Origin: Ruminiclostridium sp.
GTDB lineage: Bacteria; Bacillota; Clostridia; Oscillospirales; Oscillospiraceae
Length of the DNA stretch: 9,664 nucleotides
Direction: 5' to 3'
NCBI GenBank assembly: GCA_017560855.1
Contig: JAFZEB010000084.1
Span: 1 to 9,664, forward strand
Shown here: positions 6,285-9,664 of the stretch, in pieces
Position numbering within the stretch: position 1 is the stretch's first letter
Layout: the number at the start of each line of letters is the position of its first letter
Translations under genes and position numbers: made by a program
Notes under the pieces: model-generated
What the model was told of the DNA's origin: nothing
What the model saw: only the letters and a program-made list of their open reading frames with translations
Databases searched by the model: none

Positions 6285-6530
6285 ACTACCGAGTTTTGTC
6301 TTCTTTTGGACAGGGCCGACCGTTCCCGGCAGGCCCCGGCCAAAAGTCTATCTCCATGCGGCGGGCTGACCGGGTCGTCGCCGAGGGGGCCGATCCGGGG
6401 AAGAGGGGAGACCCTCGACGGTCCCGGCGCTCCTGGGCGGGGAAGTGCCCCCGCCGCCGCTTGGGGTATCCTATGCGCCCGCCCCTGTATATGTGTTTGC
6501 TTTCCCGGCAGGTTTCGTCAGGACTGCCGG
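6285..6530 (+). ncRNA. Long G+C-rich structured leader before rpe; candidate 6S-like RNA or cis-regulatory 5' UTR
   Basis: This stretch has no credible reading frame but folds extensively by eye. ACAGGG (6310-6315) can pair with CCCTGT (6483-6488), closing a region of about 180 nt. Inside it are GCAGG (6329-6333) with CCTATGC (6470-6476, two-base bulge), CCGGG (6370-6374) with CCCGG (6423-6427), and CGAGGG (6382-6387) with CCCTCG (6412-6417). A side hairpin GCGGGG/CCCCGC lies at 6437-6454, beside an A-rich unpaired stretch near 6341-6353. A closing stem, a central bubble with a small hairpin on its 3' side and a long terminal stem is the general plan of 6S RNA, and the size fits. I could not match conserved 6S bases, so this is topology only. 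A separate hairpin CCGGCAG/CTGCCGG (6505-6511, 6524-6530) lies closer to rpe. No known riboswitch core or T-box sequence was recognised. Confidence 0.4.
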
Positions 6531-6542
6531 CTGATTTCGTAG

Positions 6543-6548
6543 AAAGGA
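6543..6548 (+). promoter_or_regulatory. rpe: Ribosome binding site for rpe
   Basis: AAAGGA lies 10 nt before the GTG at 6559 and 4 nt before an in-frame TTG at 6553. An ATG at 6549 is out of frame. The GTG is preferred because it gives the family-typical start MIKIAPSILSADFANL. Confidence 0.65.
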
Positions 6549-6558
6549 ATGATTGTTC

Positions 6559-7206
6559 GTGATCAAAATTGCACCTTCCATTCTCTCTGCCGACTTTGCC
6601 AACCTGGGCCGTGACGTCCAGCGTGTGTCCACTGCCGACTGGCTCCACGTGGACGTGATGGACGGCATGTTCGTTTCCAACATCTCCATCGGTGTTCCCG
6701 TGGTCAAGTCCCTGCGCAAGGCCACCGATATGTTCCTGGATGTCCATCTGATGATCGAAAAGCCTGTCCGCTACATCGACGCCTTCGCCGATGCCGGCGC
6801 TGACCTGCTGTCCATCCATCTGGAGTCCGACATGCCCCCCGGCATCCGGGCCGCTCTGGACGCCATGGGTAAGAAGGGCGTGAAGAAGGGCATCGTCCTG
6901 CGCCCCATCACCTCTGCAGAGGCCGTCCTGCCCTATATTAAGGATGTGGACCTGATCCTGGTGATGACTGTGGAGCCCGGTTTTGGCGGCCAGAAGTTCA
7001 TGGAGGACCAGCTGCCCAAGATCGCAGCCATCCGCAAGTACATTGAGGAGTTCAACCCCAACTGCCACCTGGAAGTGGACGGCGGTGTGGACCCCAAGAC
7101 TGCACCCCTGTGCATCCAGGCCGGTGCCGACGTGCTGGTGGCCGGCAGCGCCGTTTACGGTGCCGCAGACCCCGCTGAGGCAATCAAGACCCTCCGAGGT
7201 GAATGA
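6559..7206 (+). CDS. rpe: Ribulose-phosphate 3-epimerase
   Basis: Rpe interconverts ribulose 5-phosphate and xylulose 5-phosphate in the pentose phosphate pathway. The 215-residue protein is a full-length TIM barrel. The metal ligands are at H30 and D32 (HVDVMDG), H63 (DVHLM) and D174 (EVDGGV); D32 and D174 are the expected acid/base pair. The phosphate-binding loops MTVEPGFGGQKF (136-147) and AGSAVYG are intact. The start is GTG at 6559. The closely related allulose-6-phosphate epimerase cannot be excluded by eye but is less likely. The gene follows the long leader RNA and overlaps recR at its stop codon, so the two are expected to share one message and be translationally coupled. Confidence 0.95.
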   Translation: MIKIAPSILSADFANLGRDVQRVSTADWLHVDVMDGMFVSNISIGVPVVKSLRKATDMFLDVHLMIEKPVRYIDAFADAGADLLSIHLESDMPPGIRAALDAMGKKGVKKGIVLRPITSAEAVLPYIKDVDLILVMTVEPGFGGQKFMEDQLPKIAAIRKYIEEFNPNCHLEVDGGVDPKTAPLCIQAGADVLVAGSAVYGAADPAEAIKTLRGE

Positions 7207-7808
7207 TGGAGCATTTTCCCCCGGCCTTAGAAAAACTGGTGGAGCAGTTCGCCCGCCTGCCCGGCATCGGCAAGAAGACCGCCCAGCGGCTGGCCTTCTT
7301 CGTCCTGTCCCTGCCGGAGCATGAGGTGGAGACCTTCGCCCGGGCGGTCCTCCACGCCAAGGAGTCCATCGCCCTCTGTCCCGTCTGCCAGAACCTCACC
7401 GAGGGAGACGGCCTGTGTCCCATCTGCGCCAGTGAGAAGCGGGAGGATGGCCTGGTCTGCGTGGTGGCAGACCCCAAGGACGTCATCGCCATCGAGCGGG
7501 CCCGGGAGTACCGGGGCAAGTACCATGTCCTCCACGGTGTTCTCTCCCCCATGAACGGGGTGGGCCCCGACGACCTGCACATCAAGTCCCTCCTGGAGCG
7601 TGTGGCCCAGGGTGAGGTTCAGGAGATCATCATGGCCACCAACCCCGACACCGAGGGCGAGGCCACGGCCATGTATCTGTCCCGGATGCTCAAGCCCTTC
7701 GGGGTGAAGGTCACTCGTCTGGCCTACGGCGTCCCCGTGGGCGGCCATCTGGAGTATGCTGACGATGCAACGTTGATGCGTGCCCTGGAGGGCAGACGAG
7801 AAATGTAA
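7206..7808 (+). CDS. recR: Recombination mediator protein RecR
   Basis: RecR works with RecO (and RecF) to load RecA onto SSB-coated single-stranded DNA during gap repair. The protein has 200 residues, the usual length. A helix-hairpin-helix LPGIGKKTAQRLAF is at 18-31, a four-cysteine zinc finger uses C58, C61, C71 and C74, a Toprim domain runs from about 83 (VCVVADPKD) through NPDTEGEAT (146-154), and the C-terminal signature GVPVGGHLEYADDATL is at 175-190. Two ATGs are possible, at 7203 and 7206. GAGG at 7196-7199 is 3 nt from the first and 6 nt from the second, and the second also fits the N-termini of homologues, so it is chosen with low stakes. The start overlaps the rpe TGA. In many Firmicutes recR follows dnaX and ybaB; pairing with rpe is unusual. 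A strong terminator follows. Confidence 0.96.
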   Translation: MEHFPPALEKLVEQFARLPGIGKKTAQRLAFFVLSLPEHEVETFARAVLHAKESIALCPVCQNLTEGDGLCPICASEKREDGLVCVVADPKDVIAIERAREYRGKYHVLHGVLSPMNGVGPDDLHIKSLLERVAQGEVQEIIMATNPDTEGEATAMYLSRMLKPFGVKVTRLAYGVPVGGHLEYADDATLMRALEGRREM

Positions 7809-7815
7809 AAGAGCG

Positions 7816-7857
7816 AAAAAAAGACAGCATGCACCGAAGGTGCGCGCTGTCTTTTTT
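7816..7857. terminator. Bidirectional intrinsic terminator after recR
   Basis: GACAGC (7823-7828) pairs with GCTGTC (7846-7851), and inside it GCACC (7831-7835) pairs with GGTGC (7839-7843) around a GAA loop, with a small AT/GC internal mismatch. Seven A residues precede and six T residues follow the stem, so U-tracts arise in both directions. It closes rpe-recR and can also stop transcription coming from the convergent HAD phosphatase gene. Confidence 0.93.
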
Positions 7858-7912
7858 GTGAGTTTGCGTCCTGCTGCGCGCGCCCGTTGGGCACACTGGC
7901 AGGCCGAGAAGA

Positions 7913-7980
7913 GTTTTCCGGCACGGACATGTCGCGCCGGAAAACATATCGAACTTAATTTCGCCTCTGCGGAGGCGAAA
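7913..7980. repeat. Paired palindromes in the recR/HAD convergent gap
   Basis: Two perfect inverted repeats lie side by side: GTTTTCCGGC (7913-7922) with GCCGGAAAAC (7936-7945), loop 13 nt containing the palindrome GACATGTC; and TTTCGCCTC (7959-7967) with GAGGCGAAA (7972-7980), loop TGCG. Neither is followed by a proper T-run in either direction, so they are not standard terminators. They look like a dispersed intergenic palindromic element, but only one copy is in the window. No gene is seen in 7858-7998. Confidence 0.5.
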
Positions 7981-7998
7981 CTCTACGAGGTTTTTGTG

Positions 7999-8634
7999 TT
8001 AGTCTCTCAGCAGCCCATACAGCTTCGCCATGGTGTTGGCAATGGCGATGGCCCCGCAGGCGGTCATGGAGTCCGGGTCTCCGTAGCCCCAGGTGACCCC
8101 GATGGTGGGGATGCCGTGGGCCTTGGCCCCCAGCACGTCGTAGTCGGTGTCTCCCACCATGACCACGTTTTCCAGAGTCCCCGCCTTCTCTTTCAGATAG
8201 GTGATGACCTGGTCCTTGGTGTCCCGGCCCTTTTCCAGGTCAGCCCCGCAGATCTCCTCGAAATACTGGGTCATGCCGAAGTGGTCCAGGACCTCCCGGG
8301 CAGTGACCTCCGGCTTGGAGGTGGCCACGAAAAGCCGATGGCCCTGGGCCTTCAGGGTTTTCAGCAGATCGATCATGCCGGGGTAAGGGGCGTTCTCAAA
8401 CTTTCCCGTGACCTCGTACTGGCCACGGAAAATCTTGGTGGCCTGGGCGGCGTCCTCCGGGGAGAACCCCAGCTGTTCCAGCCGCACTCGCAGGGGCGGG
8501 CCGATGAAGGTCCGCAGAAGGGCCTCATCGTAGGGGAAGTTGTAGTGGTCCAGCATGAGGCTGGCACAGTTCATGATACCCGGGCCGGAATCGGTCAAGG
8601 TCCCGTCCAGGTCAAAAAAGATGGTCTTTGGCAT
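7999..8634 (-). CDS. HAD-superfamily hydrolase, Gph/phosphoglycolate-phosphatase-like
   Basis: The protein has 211 residues, the typical size for class I HAD phosphatases with a helical cap. All four catalytic motifs are present: motif I FFDLDGTLTDS with nucleophile D8 and acid D10, motif II ATSKP (T105/S106), motif III Lys (K140 in GRDTKD), and motif IV VGDTDYD with D162 and D166. The cap region starts after motif I and includes TFIGPPL. Close relatives are annotated as phosphoglycolate phosphatase, PpaX or 5'-nucleotidase; the substrate cannot be told from sequence, so no symbol is given. The ATG follows AAAGGA with 7 nt spacing, and that site sits in the end of rlmA, whose stop codon is only 3 nt upstream. 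Translation is therefore likely coupled to rlmA. Confidence 0.9.
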   Translation of the reverse strand: MPKTIFFDLDGTLTDSGPGIMNCASLMLDHYNFPYDEALLRTFIGPPLRVRLEQLGFSPEDAAQATKIFRGQYEVTGKFENAPYPGMIDLLKTLKAQGHRLFVATSKPEVTAREVLDHFGMTQYFEEICGADLEKGRDTKDQVITYLKEKAGTLENVVMVGDTDYDVLGAKAHGIPTIGVTWGYGDPDSMTACGAIAIANTMAKLYGLLRD

Positions 8635-8637
8635 GGC

Positions 8638-9462
8638 TCAGTCCTTTCGGAACACGTGGATGCGGAAGGAGATGGTGGTGTCCAGGGTGTCCAGGGCGGC
8701 CAGCTTTTCGGTGCCGCTCTTGGGAGTCTTCCAGAAGTAAGGGGTCATCTGGAACAGGTCAGAGATGGTCTGCTGGTCAGGCAGATGGATGGTGCCGTCC
8801 ACAGACTGGACCTCCAGATAGGTGAAGCCCTCGTAGGGGGTGAGCTTTTCCGTGTTGGGGTAGGGGTTTTCGTACAGGACTTCCTTCAGCTCCCACAGGT
8901 GCTTTTCCCCGGGGACCACATAGAAGTAGACCCCGCCGGGTTTCAAAATGCGCTGGAACTCCTCCAGAGCCAGGGGGGAGAAACAGTTGAGGATGATGTG
9001 GGCGCTCTGGTCGGCCACGGGGATGTCGTACACCGAGGCCACGGCAAACTCTGCCGCCTTTTCCCGCTTGGCCGCCCGCTTGAGAGCGTGCTTGGACAGG
9101 TCCATACCGGCCATCTTCACGTCCTTTCCTGCCTGGACCAGGGCCTTAAAAATGGCGGCGCTGTAGTAGCCCTCGCCGCAGCCGGAGTCCAGGATGGACA
9201 CGGCCTCCGGGGCGTACTTCACCGCCAGGTCGGACAGAGCGTCACACAAAGGGCGGTAGTGGTCGGCAGACAGGAACCGGTTCCGGGCGGTGGCCATGCC
9301 CTTGTCGTCCCCGGGGTCCTTGGAGTGCATCTTATTGGGGGGCAGCAGGTGGACATATCCGGCGGCCGAACGGTCAAAGCTGTGGCCCTTGGGGCAGAGG
9401 TAACGGTTGTCCTCCCGGTCTAAAGGCCCCTGACAAATGGGGCAGCGAAATAAACTTTCCAT
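8638..9462 (-). CDS. rlmA: 23S rRNA (guanine-N1-)-methyltransferase, RlmA family
   Basis: RlmA-type enzymes methylate N1 of a guanine in hairpin 35 of 23S rRNA (G745 for the E. coli enzyme, G748 for the Gram-positive TlrB type). The 274-residue protein has the family's N-terminal zinc site C7-x2-C10 and C23-x3-H27, followed by HSFDRSAAGYVHLL, then SKDPGDDKGMATARNRFL, closely matching the E. coli RlmA order. The Rossmann SAM motif LDSGCGEGYY is at 91-100, the acidic MDLSK follows at 120-124, and LKPGG and a PGEKHLWELK segment come after. Which guanine is methylated cannot be decided here; the TlrB type also confers tylosin resistance together with a second methyltransferase, which is not seen. 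The ATG follows AAAGGA with about 9 nt spacing. It lies 27 nt downstream of the alcohol dehydrogenase stop codon. Confidence 0.92.
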   Translation of the reverse strand: MESLFRCPICQGPLDREDNRYLCPKGHSFDRSAAGYVHLLPPNKMHSKDPGDDKGMATARNRFLSADHYRPLCDALSDLAVKYAPEAVSILDSGCGEGYYSAAIFKALVQAGKDVKMAGMDLSKHALKRAAKREKAAEFAVASVYDIPVADQSAHIILNCFSPLALEEFQRILKPGGVYFYVVPGEKHLWELKEVLYENPYPNTEKLTPYEGFTYLEVQSVDGTIHLPDQQTISDLFQMTPYFWKTPKSGTEKLAALDTLDTTISFRIHVFRKD

Positions 9463-9489
9463 GATATCTCTTCCTTTATCTTAATAGAG

Positions 9490-9664
9490 TCACAGGGTCA
9501 CAATGGTCTTCACCAGTTCCGGGGGCTTGGCCGCCATGAGGCGGAAGGCGGTCTCCACCTGGTCCAGACCCTGGAAACGGTGGGTGATGAGGGGGGTGGG
9601 GTCCACCCGGTCATACTTTAATAAGTTCAGGAGCTTTTCCATTCGGGCCCGACCGCCGGGACAC
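9490..9664 (-). CDS. Zinc-type secondary-alcohol dehydrogenase (MDR family), C-terminal fragment cut by window edge
   Basis: Only the last 57 residues are visible. They read CPGGRARMEKLLNLLKYDR, then VDPTPLITHRFQGLDQVE and a final KPPELVKTIVTL before TGA. This closely follows the C-terminus of the NADP-dependent secondary alcohol dehydrogenases of Thermoanaerobacter brockii and Clostridium beijerinckii (CPGGRLRME, RVDPSKLVTH, KPKDLIKPVV). These are tetrameric medium-chain dehydrogenases that reduce ketones such as acetone. The catalytic zinc site and cofactor fold are outside the window, so activity and substrate are inferred. It is the upstream gene of the minus-strand unit leading into rlmA and the HAD phosphatase, whose promoter is also out of view. 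Confidence 0.85.
   Translation of the reverse strand, partial: CPGGRARMEKLLNLLKYDRVDPTPLITHRFQGLDQVETAFRLMAAKPPELVKTIVTL

Noticed and set aside
6505..6530. CCGGCAG/CTGCCGG hairpin as an intrinsic terminator of the leader
   Set aside because: It is followed by CTGATTTCG with no U-tract, and it has a 12 nt loop. It is kept only as a possible regulatory stem.
6296..6562. 88-codon plus-strand frame across the leader
   Set aside because: It starts at TTG without a ribosome binding site, is Arg/Pro/Gly-rich with no recognisable motif, and overlaps the rpe start. The region is better explained as structured RNA.
7780..9423. A 547-codon open frame on the plus strand
   Set aside because: It lies antisense to two well-recognised genes (HAD phosphatase, rlmA) and also crosses the recR end and terminator. 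Its protein is low-complexity Gly/Val/His-rich, typical of antisense frames in G+C-rich DNA.
1..9664. tRNA, rRNA, CRISPR array, insertion sequence, toxin-antitoxin or defence genes
   Set aside because: No cloverleaf, regularly spaced repeats, transposase, or toxin/defence motifs were found on either strand by reading. The genes present are housekeeping families.

Overview
This is an ordinary bacterial chromosomal window that is compact, G+C-rich and densely coding. Strong AGGAGG-type ribosome binding sites, sigma-A-type promoters (TTGACA/TATAAT-like) and Firmicutes-style families (DUF368, a TPM protein behind an XpaC-like anchor, a Clostridia-style type II PssA) point to a high-G+C member of the Clostridia, plausibly an Oscillospiraceae-type gut bacterium. 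That assignment is inference from style, not from a marker gene. No rRNA, tRNA, CRISPR array, insertion sequence, integrase or phage gene was seen.

Layout. (1) Positions 1-3833, minus strand: an apparent operon radC, DUF368 (PopT-like), pssA, uvrB. It is driven by a promoter at 3868-3896, has gaps of 4-16 nt, and uvrB runs off the left edge. (2) Positions 3840-4024: a divergent promoter region. (3) Positions 4025-4723, plus strand: trmB, ending in a strong hairpin that also terminates the convergent unit on the other side. (4) Positions 4762-6150, minus strand: a two-gene membrane unit made of a small two-helix anchor with an acidic tail and a TPM-domain protein. (5) Positions 6151-6558: a second divergent region with two consensus promoters whose -35 boxes are 13 bp apart around a small palindrome. 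On the plus side it continues as a long, very G+C-rich, highly foldable leader (6285-6558) that may be a 6S-like RNA or a cis-regulatory 5' UTR. (6) Positions 6559-7808, plus strand: rpe and recR, translationally coupled and closed by a bidirectional terminator. (7) Positions 7858-7998: a hairpin-rich intergenic stretch. (8) Positions 7999-9664, minus strand: a zinc-type secondary-alcohol dehydrogenase tail (partial), rlmA and a HAD phosphatase.

Functionally the window mixes DNA repair (UvrB, RecR, RadC family), RNA modification (TrmB, RlmA), envelope lipid work (PssA, the undecaprenyl-phosphate transporter family) and central carbon metabolism (Rpe). No clearly new multi-gene system is visible. 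The least explained pieces are the leader RNA before rpe, the paired promoters with their palindrome, and the membrane pair in which the expected XpaC body is absent.
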